From a virus, in the IMG/VR virus record IMGVR_UViG_3300020463_000016, positions 1 to 64,000 of that record: 64,000 bases of DNA. One strand, given 5' to 3'. Below the pieces are notes generated by a model. It was given only the letters and a program-made list of their open reading frames with translations, did no database searches and had not been told where the DNA came from. Positions 38,101-46,249 of this stretch are shown here, one piece after another. How positions within the stretch are numbered: the stretch's first letter is position 1; the number at the start of each line of letters is the position of its first letter. A program made the position numbers and the translations under genes.

Positions 38101-41100
38101 ATATATAGAAAGTCTTACTTGTGCGGGCGTTTTTTCATTAATAATTTCTCTTGTAGCAAGATTAGCAAACTCCAGCCATTCGCGCTCGGTCATGTAGCTT
38201 TTAACGTAATCGTAGCCAGCATCAATTGCTTTTGCAATATTTTTACCAGCATTGTAAGTTGCTTTAACTGCTCTTAAACCACCAACAAGTACATTCAAAC
38301 TAACGTCTTTTGCTGCTAATATCAAAAATGGGTCAATAGCAAAGCCTTTTGTTCCAGTGAGTTCTTTAAGCTTAGCTATAGCCCTGTCAATAATAAATTC
38401 AACTTTGTCGGTTTGCTCTGCAATTCCTTCTTGTTGAGCTTTTAGAACATCAGCAGTAACTTTGCCATCAAACCCAACATTAAACTCTTCTGCAACTGAT
38501 TTGCCGTTTCTAAGTATAATTGTGTTAGGATCAATACCTCCTCTTACATTGTTAACGTTTACATTAAAATACCTTGCCCATATGTTGTCGGTCATTAACC
38601 ACCCAGATGGCGTTCTTGATTTATAACTAAAACCTCTTCCATCCGGCCCTTTGCCGGCAAGTTTACTATCAAATTCTTTTAATAAAGGTCCTTGAAAAAA
38701 GTTTTTCTTAACATTTTTAAAATCTTTTTTAATATTGCCATTTATAGCGGAACTAAATAAATATTTAGCTACAGCTGAGACTGGCAAAGTGTGTTCTTCA
38801 TCAAATAATGGTTTATTATTTTCATCATACATTTTGCCTATTGCAGTAAATTTTACTGGAGACGCTTTTCTTATAAAATGACCTTGCCAAGAAGATGTAG
38901 ACTTTAATAAAGCAGCAACTAAAGCTGCATTTTCTTTATTAACATTACCATCTTTAACCATAAAGTTTTGAAAAATAGTAAAAATGTCTTCTAAAGCCAC
39001 TAATTTATTATCTTCGTTTTTAAGCCACTCTTTATTTTTAAAGTTTTCTTTTAAAGATAATTGTTTTTTGCCATTTACTAATTTGCCATAAGCGGTTTTT
39101 TGCTTTCCAATCCACGAATACGATTCTTTTTCTTCAGCAAAAGGACCGTTTTCTGCAACCCAAGCTTGCGCTTCAGCAACATTCATAAAAAATATATTGC
39201 CAGACCGAGCTCTTTCTATACTTGGTTTTGGCTTTGGCAATTTTTTATAGTCTTTCTGTAAAATTAATTTACCATTTAAAGTTTTTACGTACTCTCCTTT
39301 AAAAATTTTAGGATCAGTTGATCCATTAAAGTTTAAAAAGAAACTTGCGGGTAATAACTTAGTTAGCCCACTAGACTTTAATTTATTTAAAAATTCTTCA
39401 CGTTGAGTGTCATTATTTAAATCATAATCTTGGTGGCCAAACTCATCTGCATACTTGCTCCAATCTTTATCGTAGGCTGCAAATTCATTTTCAGAAACGT
39501 TAAAATCTTTTTGGAACGGAGACAAATTAGCTGCTACATCAGCTTTTAACTGATTTAAATCTACTATTCTATCTTGTAGGGTTTTATTGGTATTGAGTAT
39601 TTTAATTGCATGTGCTGCTGCCACGGAGATAGTCATAGCCTCTTTAAGGCTTTTTTGTCTATTAGATCTTGCTTGCTTTTTAATATTTGGATCACTAAAG
39701 TAGTTTACTAATTCAGTTTTATCTATGTTTTTAAACGCAACCTTTTCAAGTTGACCATTTTTAAATACAAGCATGCCCGCCTCTTCAAAAGGGTTTGATC
39801 CCTCTTCACCTCTAGCCATTCTCATACTTTCAACTGTTAATGTGTCATAAATAGCTTCTGCATTTTCTGCTAATTTATTATTAAAGTCTTGGCTAGTTTT
39901 AGTATTTTTGCCCATAAAGGCATCAATTGAATTACGAAATTGATTAACAAAACCTGACTTTATATCTCTTTTAAAAGACTTTGAATCTACATTATAGTTT
40001 TTAAGTAATTCTTTTTCAACAGTATTGCTATCTAACTCAATACCCAAAGCCTTTGCCGAATCAATTTTTTCTTGAGCATCTTCAACAACCATTTCTTGTT
40101 CCATGGCTTCTGAAACCGTGCCTCCAGAATCGTTTAAAAGATTGTCTAAACTAGAATCATCATCTTGTTTGATTTCTTTTGTAGCTAATCTTTGAGATCT
40201 TAAGTTTTCTCTTGTACTTATAAATTTATCTAAAGTTTGTCCTTTTGAAGGATCAAACTCATTTTCTATTAACTCTATTATTTCGTTTCCTACTAATTGC
40301 TTAAAGTTATCTCTTCCTAGCCCTTGTGTCCTATCTTTACCGGCTTTGTCGTATAGCCTTTGTGTGATATACTCTATAATAGGGGCAGCAGCTTTTAAAT
40401 ACTCATTAGTAGCTTTGCCTCTTGTACCCTCGTTTTGTATTCTTGAGCCTTTAGTTTTTGGAGTATTGGATTCTTCCATTACTCTATCATATATAGCTTG
40501 AAGCTTATTAAATTCTTTAGGAGCACTTGCTAATTTAGCTCTTTTTGCAGTGTAATTGGCCTTTGCAACATTATATAATTCGTTATATTTCTCTTGAGTA
40601 ATATTTCCGCCGTTTAATTGTGTTAATAATTCTTTACTTTTATTAACAAACTCAAGGCTAACGGCTTTAAGTCCAGTTGCATTTATATTTGTATCAACCA
40701 TTCCCATAGCGCTGGTAACAGAAAATGCTAATTGCTTTTGTCTATTTGCTATTTTAAGATCAAGCATAGCTTCCCTTTCAGGATCTTTTACGCCCTCAGC
40801 TTTTAGTTTTTGAAGATTTGTTATTTCATTGGTTAATAATTCAACTCTTTTATTTAAGTAAAAATCTTGTGTTAATCCTTTACCTTGATAATTCTCTAAT
40901 ATGCTTCTTTCTAAACTAGGCGGATCGTAGGCAGCTTCGTTAGCGGATTGAAGTATAGTATTTTTTCTTTCTGCTAATTCATTGTATTTTTCATTTAATG
41001 GTTGTAAAGCTAAATTTTTAGCGTCTTTACCACGTACATCTCCATCTATTTGCCCTGCTTCACTTCTAATTTTACCTATTTCGCCGTTAATAGTTATTAG

Positions 41101-43173
41101 CTCTTGCTTTTGTTCTTCTGTAAGATTGTCAATGTTATTTAAGTCTTTAGCTAAATATTTCATTTGCTTAGCTTTAACATCATTAACAGCATTAGCTAAA
41201 TACTCTAATTGTTTTCTATCAGCAGGATTACCTTCATTTAGTTTGCTCATTTCTTGGTTCAAGCTTTCTATAACTTGATTACCACGTGCTATTTCTAATT
41301 CAGTATCGCGAGATCTAAAAGGATTAAATACTTGTTTAAATATTAAAGGCGCTTTGAATACGCCTGCGCTCATAGCAGCTCCTGACGCAAAAGCTTCCAT
41401 TAGACCTCTGTCAAGACTTATATCTTTGTCAAGCATAAAAGCATCTACTAAATTTTCAGAGGCTTGAGCAAGAACTTCAGATCCTCCTTCTTGTACAATA
41501 TCACCAGCAACACTTTTAGCTGTTACTCCTTTAACATAATTTCTAACTGCATCTTTAAAAGAAGGTGATTTTTTAAAAGCAGATTTTAAAACGTTTAATT
41601 GATTAAATGTAACTCTTTCGCTTAAAGCCTCTGCAGTACCTACAATAGCAGGCGCAGCAAACAACTGACCTCTCGAATAAGATATTAATGGATTTTTATC
41701 CATTTCAGCCATCATTTCTGCATATTTATTACCCGCTGTAGTTGCACCCATAGCCCATAAACCGGCTGTACCGCCTGTTGCAGCCAGCGTGCCAAGTATA
41801 GGTAGTTGATTACCAACTAAATTGCCAAACCAAGTTCCAATATCGCCTAAGTCTTGAAGCTCTTCAATAGTTTTGTCTTTAGCCAAACCGCCTCTTATTT
41901 CTTCACCCATCCCAGATAATAGCTCACCTATTTTTAATCCGGACTTTTCAAAATCACCTAAATTTACATCTTCTTTAGTAATTGCATCAATGCCCCCTTC
42001 AATAGCACTAAAAACATATGCAGGTATATTTAAAAGACCACCAGTTAATTCATACGTACTAGCAATTGTTCTACCAACTATGTTTTCAACTGTCCCATAG
42101 TCTCTTCTTATTATATTATTAATTTCGTCTGCTTGATTAAGGTTTTCAATAGCCTTATTTAATTCTTTATCAGCATTTTGAAATTCTTCACTAATATAAG
42201 AAGCTTTACGGTTTACGTTTTCTTGAATAGCCTTGTATTCTTCAACGTCTTTTTGGTCTTTTAAAACTACATTGTTTAGTTTACCAACATAATCTTTTAT
42301 TTTTTTAGCCTCTTCTTGTACTACCTCGTTTTTTATTAAAGCATTTCTACTATCAAGATTTCCTATATCAGAAAGACCTTTAGCAATCTTACCTTCTTCT
42401 TTTAAAAGTTTTACTTTATTATCAGACTTTTCTGCAATATTTTCAATATTTAAATTGAATTTTTTCTTTCTTTGATCTTCAATATAGTAATTTTCTGCTA
42501 AGCTATAAATTTCGTTGTCAGAAATTACCGCGTCAGGAGCTTTATCAGCTTTTAAGTCTTCTTCCGCTTTATCTAAAAAAGATTTTTTTTCTGCGTCCGC
42601 TTCTAACAACTGGCTAGGCGAAAACTGGCCAGTTTCTGGGTCAGGCATAGCACCAAACTTAGTTGTTTTAGGACTTTCGTAATAAGCTTTAAATTTTTGT
42701 TTAGCAGCTTTTTCTTCTTCTTTACTTAATACTTGTGCTTTAGCTTCTTGCCCTGTAGAGGTTAAAAAAGGATCATCAAAATATTCATCAACAAATTTTC
42801 CTTGTTTAAATTGGTATGCAAGATACTTTTGCAAATCCTCCTCGGTTTTTATATTTAGTGATTCATCGTTAAAAAGATCTTGTTTGCTCACAATATACTC
42901 TCCTTCAAATTCAAGATTACCGGTGACCGTTCCTTTTTGTGCTTTAAATCTATATTTTTTATCAGCCTCTTTTTGTTTTTCTTCTATTTCTTTTTTTACG
43001 TCTTCGGGCTCGCGAAAATCAGGCGCAGCTACTTTGCTTATAGATGTATTTTCATTAAGCATTTCTGCTTTTTTGCTATCAATAGCAGCTTGCACTTCTT
43101 GCTGGGACTTGCCTTGGGACTCCAGTAACTGGGCTAATGCAATTAATTCTTGCCTTTGTGCTTGTGTTAGCAT
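35176..43173 (-). CDS. Giant polyvalent virion/ejection protein (2665 aa)
   Basis: Probably packaged and ejected with the DNA, by analogy with large internal proteins of podoviruses and 'polyvalent' phage proteins. Order seen: charged helical N-terminus (1-440); hydrophobic Gly/Ala segment near 447-475 ('LPILGTLAATGGTAGLWAMG'), a possible channel helix; long coiled coils (600-1100); a HAD-like phosphatase near 1750-1890 with 'RVFDFDDTLAKTKS' (both catalytic Asp), 'FVLTARP' and 'NDLFFADDAPKN'; an alpha-helical region with 'NFMNWTFNNP' near 2200; and an HExxH-type segment HEKKH near 2604 followed by 'NVYWNGKQYPR', as in zinc peptidases. No lytic transglycosylase motif seen. Roles of HAD and HEKKH are inferred from motifs. 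Confidence 0.75.
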   Translation of the reverse strand: MLTQAQRQELIALAQLLESQGKSQQEVQAAIDSKKAEMLNENTSISKVAAPDFREPEDVKKEIEEKQKEADKKYRFKAQKGTVTGNLEFEGEYIVSKQDLFNDESLNIKTEEDLQKYLAYQFKQGKFVDEYFDDPFLTSTGQEAKAQVLSKEEEKAAKQKFKAYYESPKTTKFGAMPDPETGQFSPSQLLEADAEKKSFLDKAEEDLKADKAPDAVISDNEIYSLAENYYIEDQRKKKFNLNIENIAEKSDNKVKLLKEEGKIAKGLSDIGNLDSRNALIKNEVVQEEAKKIKDYVGKLNNVVLKDQKDVEEYKAIQENVNRKASYISEEFQNADKELNKAIENLNQADEINNIIRRDYGTVENIVGRTIASTYELTGGLLNIPAYVFSAIEGGIDAITKEDVNLGDFEKSGLKIGELLSGMGEEIRGGLAKDKTIEELQDLGDIGTWFGNLVGNQLPILGTLAATGGTAGLWAMGATTAGNKYAEMMAEMDKNPLISYSRGQLFAAPAIVGTAEALSERVTFNQLNVLKSAFKKSPSFKDAVRNYVKGVTAKSVAGDIVQEGGSEVLAQASENLVDAFMLDKDISLDRGLMEAFASGAAMSAGVFKAPLIFKQVFNPFRSRDTELEIARGNQVIESLNQEMSKLNEGNPADRKQLEYLANAVNDVKAKQMKYLAKDLNNIDNLTEEQKQELITINGEIGKIRSEAGQIDGDVRGKDAKNLALQPLNEKYNELAERKNTILQSANEAAYDPPSLERSILENYQGKGLTQDFYLNKRVELLTNEITNLQKLKAEGVKDPEREAMLDLKIANRQKQLAFSVTSAMGMVDTNINATGLKAVSLEFVNKSKELLTQLNGGNITQEKYNELYNVAKANYTAKRAKLASAPKEFNKLQAIYDRVMEESNTPKTKGSRIQNEGTRGKATNEYLKAAAPIIEYITQRLYDKAGKDRTQGLGRDNFKQLVGNEIIELIENEFDPSKGQTLDKFISTRENLRSQRLATKEIKQDDDSSLDNLLNDSGGTVSEAMEQEMVVEDAQEKIDSAKALGIELDSNTVEKELLKNYNVDSKSFKRDIKSGFVNQFRNSIDAFMGKNTKTSQDFNNKLAENAEAIYDTLTVESMRMARGEEGSNPFEEAGMLVFKNGQLEKVAFKNIDKTELVNYFSDPNIKKQARSNRQKSLKEAMTISVAAAHAIKILNTNKTLQDRIVDLNQLKADVAANLSPFQKDFNVSENEFAAYDKDWSKYADEFGHQDYDLNNDTQREEFLNKLKSSGLTKLLPASFFLNFNGSTDPKIFKGEYVKTLNGKLILQKDYKKLPKPKPSIERARSGNIFFMNVAEAQAWVAENGPFAEEKESYSWIGKQKTAYGKLVNGKKQLSLKENFKNKEWLKNEDNKLVALEDIFTIFQNFMVKDGNVNKENAALVAALLKSTSSWQGHFIRKASPVKFTAIGKMYDENNKPLFDEEHTLPVSAVAKYLFSSAINGNIKKDFKNVKKNFFQGPLLKEFDSKLAGKGPDGRGFSYKSRTPSGWLMTDNIWARYFNVNVNNVRGGIDPNTIILRNGKSVAEEFNVGFDGKVTADVLKAQQEGIAEQTDKVEFIIDRAIAKLKELTGTKGFAIDPFLILAAKDVSLNVLVGGLRAVKATYNAGKNIAKAIDAGYDYVKSYMTEREWLEFANLATREIINEKTPAQVRLSIYSEAGVLAAQENIRKEGEKLLRELGADVNNLSTDEINKRLGILSKARAVAMDKKAPKKKARVFDFDDTLAKTKSRVLYLLPDGTEGSLSALEFAEQSGELAELGAQFDFSEFDKVKKGGKGPLAVLAKKLTEAKGDRDVFVLTARPAAATESIQSFLRSALGISIPLNNITGLGNGTPGAKAYWMAEKVSEGYNDLFFADDAPKNVAAVDKMLTDLGVKKKVQLAKETETKSLEDEFDTILRSKKPTRGSIFRRFNIYVPPGADDFEGLLYTFLGKGAIGNAQMKFFQDNIMTPFAQGISAYETSKVTLARDYKALRKRYKNKKVLKEKVFDGLYTKEQAVRAYLFNGAGYDLGISKGAVVDLLSVIQGDPKLKAFADDLASITKLKEGYPPITPDWLGGSIQTDLANVSNKSQRSDFLTEFIKNKNQIFSNQNMKLILERHGNDFTDALENVLERMETGVNRKKGKDKEFNQALNWLNASVANIMSFNTRSAILQQLSAVNFMNWTFNNPFMMAKAMANVPQFAKDFSTLFGSDFLIERRGGLKIEINTADLANSEPSNWFTKTHKKLLQAGFLPTQYGDSFAIAFGGASWYRNNINRLIKEGASEADAIKQTMVEFQEIAEKSQQSSRPDKVSRQQASDIGRLILAFANTPLQYARLTKKAALDLVNGRGDWRTNASKIVYYGVAQNLIFTALQSALFSMFLDDEEEVTEDDEKKLTYALNSVLDGTLRGMGYAGATIAALKNLGMELYDQNQKREKGERVYNGALTLVQKGLSISPPLSKKIGDIVEAQRYQDWRQYKYSPFYQNYAKANYVSGLLNIPADRVFKKLENINAMSTEYNDAWQNVLLGLGWSPYSVDVDLLDIRKKRIFSDKDSPLDKKEALEPGVLGKAHKDGTIQVKKGLSAAKKKEVIAHEKKHIADMKSGKLNYDNQNVYWNGKQYPRLQGKKIMYNGVAYLEGHKKLPWEKSANGIKV

Positions 43174-43177
43174 ATTA

Positions 43178-44803
43178 TTAAATTCCGTATTTATTGCTTA
43201 TATTTTTCCCTGTAAAATCTAAAGCATCTAAATAATCATCAATTGAAGGCTGACTTTTAGTAGCTTTATTTGGTATACCTAAGGCTGCAAAGTAATTTCT
43301 CATAAACTCTTTTGTATCATATAGGTCTTCTTTAGAAATGTTTATAGGTTTGCCACCGGGTACATCCATAACAAAATTATTAGGATCATCTGTAGTTTTA
43401 GAAAAACCAGCTTTAGTCTCTGTAATTTTTGCATTATTAATATTTATTCCTGTATCTTTAATTATATCTTCATAATTAAAAGACTTGTTAGTTGGACCCA
43501 TAATACTTCCCCCAAAAGTTGTTGATTTATTTATTAAACCCTGAACTCTACTTAAAAGTTCATCACTAGTCTCACCAACTTTACCCCCGTCTTTTCCAGA
43601 AGCAGCCTCTTCTTTTAATTTATTTTTTGATTTTAAAGCGTTCATTATAGCAGTTTGATCTTTAGCTAAGTTAGCTTTATCACCTAAATTATTTTGTTCT
43701 AATTCTGCAACTTTTAATTTATTAGCGGCAAGAGTTTCGCTTATCATGTCGTCAACATATTCTTGCTTTTTTTCTTCTTTTAGCGCTTTTAAGTCTTCCA
43801 TACTTGCGCCGTCTATTATTGTTGATACTTCTTCGTAACCTAGGCCGCTTTGTGTTGAATCAAGTAAATATTGCTTTAAGCCCATTCTTAAATCGCCATT
43901 ACCTAAAGAATCAAAATAACCATTAAAGCTATTTTCGCTAGCTTCTTTAAACCAAGGTTTGAGCTGCTCTTTACCATCAATTTCAACAGTTAATGGCTCA
44001 ATAGTAGATTCGTACATTGGCAGGCCTGTTGCAGGATCAGTTGTTGAAGTTACTTTTGTCATTGCAGAACCTTGTTGCGTTTCCATAACATTTGCAATAT
44101 CAGCTTGTCTTTGCTCAAAAGCTGTGCTTTCAGGGGCTGTTAATATACGCGGAAGCTGTTCAAATTTTTCTATAGCAGCCTCTATAGGTTGTTCATTGCC
44201 TTGAGAATCTGTCCATGTACCCGCTAATTGCATTTTATTATTTTTATCAAACGTGTAGCTCACATCAGCTCTACCTGTGCTCATTGCTGATAAAAATTCT
44301 ATTGTCTCAGGCTTATTAGCTAAAGATTGATTACCCTCTTCAACGCTTTCCATGTATGTAGCTATGTCTGCGTATAATATTTTTTCTGCGGCTTTATAAG
44401 CAGGTATTTGCGCTTCTAATGTCATTACAACCTTACTATAATCTGCAGCAGTTAAAGTCCCGTTATCTCTTGATATTTTAGCTTGATTTAGTCTATCAAC
44501 TAACATATTAGAAAAATCTATTCGACTATCGTTTAGTGCTCCAGCATCATCATCAGACTTTAATATAAGACCTTCTCTAGTTGCAGCATCTACTTTATCT
44601 AAAGCCAATTGATTAGCAATTTCTTTTTGCCGTGCAATAACTTTATTTGCTTCAGACTCGCGAGCTTTTTGTATACCTTGTCCAATCATAGCGCCAAACT
44701 TCATGCCAGCCGCCATATTTCTATCTATATCTGCTTCTAAATCGTATTGTGGTACATTTGTTACCTTGTAATCAAATGCTCCTAAATTTCCGTATCTACT
44801 CAT
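43178..44803 (-). CDS. Putative internal virion / ejection protein (541 aa)
   Basis: Mostly alpha-helical and acidic with Ala/Lys/Glu-rich stretches, e.g. 'ANKLKVAELEQNNLGDKANL'. I use the ATG at 44801-44803 (MSRYGNLGAFDYKV), two bases after the previous stop; a TTG six bases upstream is less likely. Position between two other candidate ejection proteins and the giant protein mirrors the internal-core genes of podoviruses. No enzyme motif. Confidence 0.65.
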   Translation of the reverse strand: MSRYGNLGAFDYKVTNVPQYDLEADIDRNMAAGMKFGAMIGQGIQKARESEANKVIARQKEIANQLALDKVDAATREGLILKSDDDAGALNDSRIDFSNMLVDRLNQAKISRDNGTLTAADYSKVVMTLEAQIPAYKAAEKILYADIATYMESVEEGNQSLANKPETIEFLSAMSTGRADVSYTFDKNNKMQLAGTWTDSQGNEQPIEAAIEKFEQLPRILTAPESTAFEQRQADIANVMETQQGSAMTKVTSTTDPATGLPMYESTIEPLTVEIDGKEQLKPWFKEASENSFNGYFDSLGNGDLRMGLKQYLLDSTQSGLGYEEVSTIIDGASMEDLKALKEEKKQEYVDDMISETLAANKLKVAELEQNNLGDKANLAKDQTAIMNALKSKNKLKEEAASGKDGGKVGETSDELLSRVQGLINKSTTFGGSIMGPTNKSFNYEDIIKDTGININNAKITETKAGFSKTTDDPNNFVMDVPGGKPINISKEDLYDTKEFMRNYFAALGIPNKATKSQPSIDDYLDALDFTGKNISNKYGI

Positions 44804-44805
44804 TA

Positions 44806-46008
44806 TCAATTTTTAAATCCCATGCTCCCCATGGCACTTGCCGCTCCAGTTGCGGCTTGGGTTAAGCCTCCTAAAAGCATACCTCTTTGTTTTTCGTACG
44901 CTGCTGACTTTTGTGCGTGTGCTTGATTAGCCATTCCTAGTTTACTAGCCAGTCTATTATATTGCATACCTTGAACGTCCATTGCCCCTTGCCTACCCAT
45001 AATGTCTGCTTGCATACCTGTTTGTGCTGCAAACTGATTAGCGGCGGTTGCTGCATTAGCATTAGCCATTTCTACGGCTTGATCCGTGCGGAATTGCTCC
45101 ATTGAAAATTGATTTTGCACTCCAGCATTAAATTGGTTCATTTGAGCCCCCTGATTAAATTCACTAAGCGAAAATTGATTAGCAGCTTGTGCACCAAACT
45201 GAGCGGCTTGATTCATTGCACCTGCATTAAATTGAGAAGCCTGATTCATTGCACCAGCGCTAAACTGGGCTGCCTGGTTAGAAGCATTGGCATTAAATTG
45301 TTCCTGCCCTAAATCAAATTGGGAGGCTGTATTACTTTGCTTTAACTGATCTCTTTGCAGCTGCATTTCGCCCTGTGCTCTTCTCATTTCATTAGCTTTA
45401 ACCTGCTGGTCTATATCTGCTGCGATCTTAGACTTTGATTTTGCAGCGGCGGCGGCTAATGCAGTTGCTCCTCCCCCACCGGTTCCAGCTTGTGCGGCTA
45501 AATCTTGGGATGCGGCCAGTGACTGGTCCGCTTCTTGCGCTGCAAGTTCAGCTCCAGCTGTCGAAACTTGTAAATTATTAAATTCATTAGTTAAACCAGT
45601 AGCGTCTCCTGTAAGAAGAGGGCCTACATTCGTGCCTTGCGCAGTATACCCTTGTGCTTCATAACCGGAAGCTTCATAACCTGTTGCCTCATTAAGTCCC
45701 GGAAGTTGAGCCGTGGCCGCACTACCAATTTTTCCTGCCTGAGCAGCAACCGGATCATAGCTAGCGCCAGTCATACCTTCAAAAGCATTTTTAAATTTAA
45801 ATGCGTCTAATTTAGCCATTGCAGCTGCTTTAGCACGTTCAGCTTTTTGTGCTGCTCTTCGTTTTCTTTTTCTGCCAAATAAAGAACCAATTCCTTTTAT
45901 AAGGCCACCTGCCGCTCCTGCTATTCCCGCAATTGCCAACGGAGGCAACCCGTAAACTAAACCCTCAATTTTAGGGCCAAAAAATAATAACTTTAAAACT
46001 TCTTCCAT
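44806..46008 (-). CDS. Putative internal virion protein with Asn/Gln/Phe repeats (400 aa)
   Basis: Start at the ATG 46006-46008 (MEEVLKLLFFG). A Gly/Ala/Ile membrane-like segment (20-43: 'PPLAIAGIAGAAGGLIKGIG') precedes a basic cluster 'GRKRKRRAAQKAERAK'. Residues 230-310 have about seven imperfect repeats of 'QF-AGAMNQAA', a helical array seen in ejection-type proteins such as T7 gp14-like and P22-type inner proteins. Likely travels into the cell envelope at infection; inference from layout. Confidence 0.7.
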   Translation of the reverse strand: MEEVLKLLFFGPKIEGLVYGLPPLAIAGIAGAAGGLIKGIGSLFGRKRKRRAAQKAERAKAAAMAKLDAFKFKNAFEGMTGASYDPVAAQAGKIGSAATAQLPGLNEATGYEASGYEAQGYTAQGTNVGPLLTGDATGLTNEFNNLQVSTAGAELAAQEADQSLAASQDLAAQAGTGGGGATALAAAAAKSKSKIAADIDQQVKANEMRRAQGEMQLQRDQLKQSNTASQFDLGQEQFNANASNQAAQFSAGAMNQASQFNAGAMNQAAQFGAQAANQFSLSEFNQGAQMNQFNAGVQNQFSMEQFRTDQAVEMANANAATAANQFAAQTGMQADIMGRQGAMDVQGMQYNRLASKLGMANQAHAQKSAAYEKQRGMLLGGLTQAATGAASAMGSMGFKN

Positions 46009-46009
46009 A

Positions 46010-46249
46010 TTATTGACTTGAATAAACTGTTTCTGAATTAAGAGCAAACAGTTCAGCTTTGTTAATTGATTTATCTACTGGTAGCTTTAAGCGAATACGC
46101 ATAAATGTACCTTTTGTTCCAGCAACAAGTTTAGTTGCATCCGCAACAACAGCGCCTCCAGAAACTTTATATGTTGTTTCTTCGGACACTATTGGTGCAA
46201 AGTATTTACCTTCTTTTTCTTTAAAAGGAAATTTTATTATTGTACTCAT
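46010..46249 (-). CDS. Small hypothetical virion protein (79 aa)
   Basis: Beta-rich, 'YFAPIVSEETTYKVSGGAVV' and 'GTFMRIRLKLPVDKSINKAE'. ATG overlaps the stop of the 1449-residue gene by one base. Perhaps a tail or neck accessory. Unrecognised. Confidence 0.65.
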   Translation of the reverse strand: MSTIIKFPFKEKEGKYFAPIVSEETTYKVSGGAVVADATKLVAGTKGTFMRIRLKLPVDKSINKAELFALNSETVYSSQ

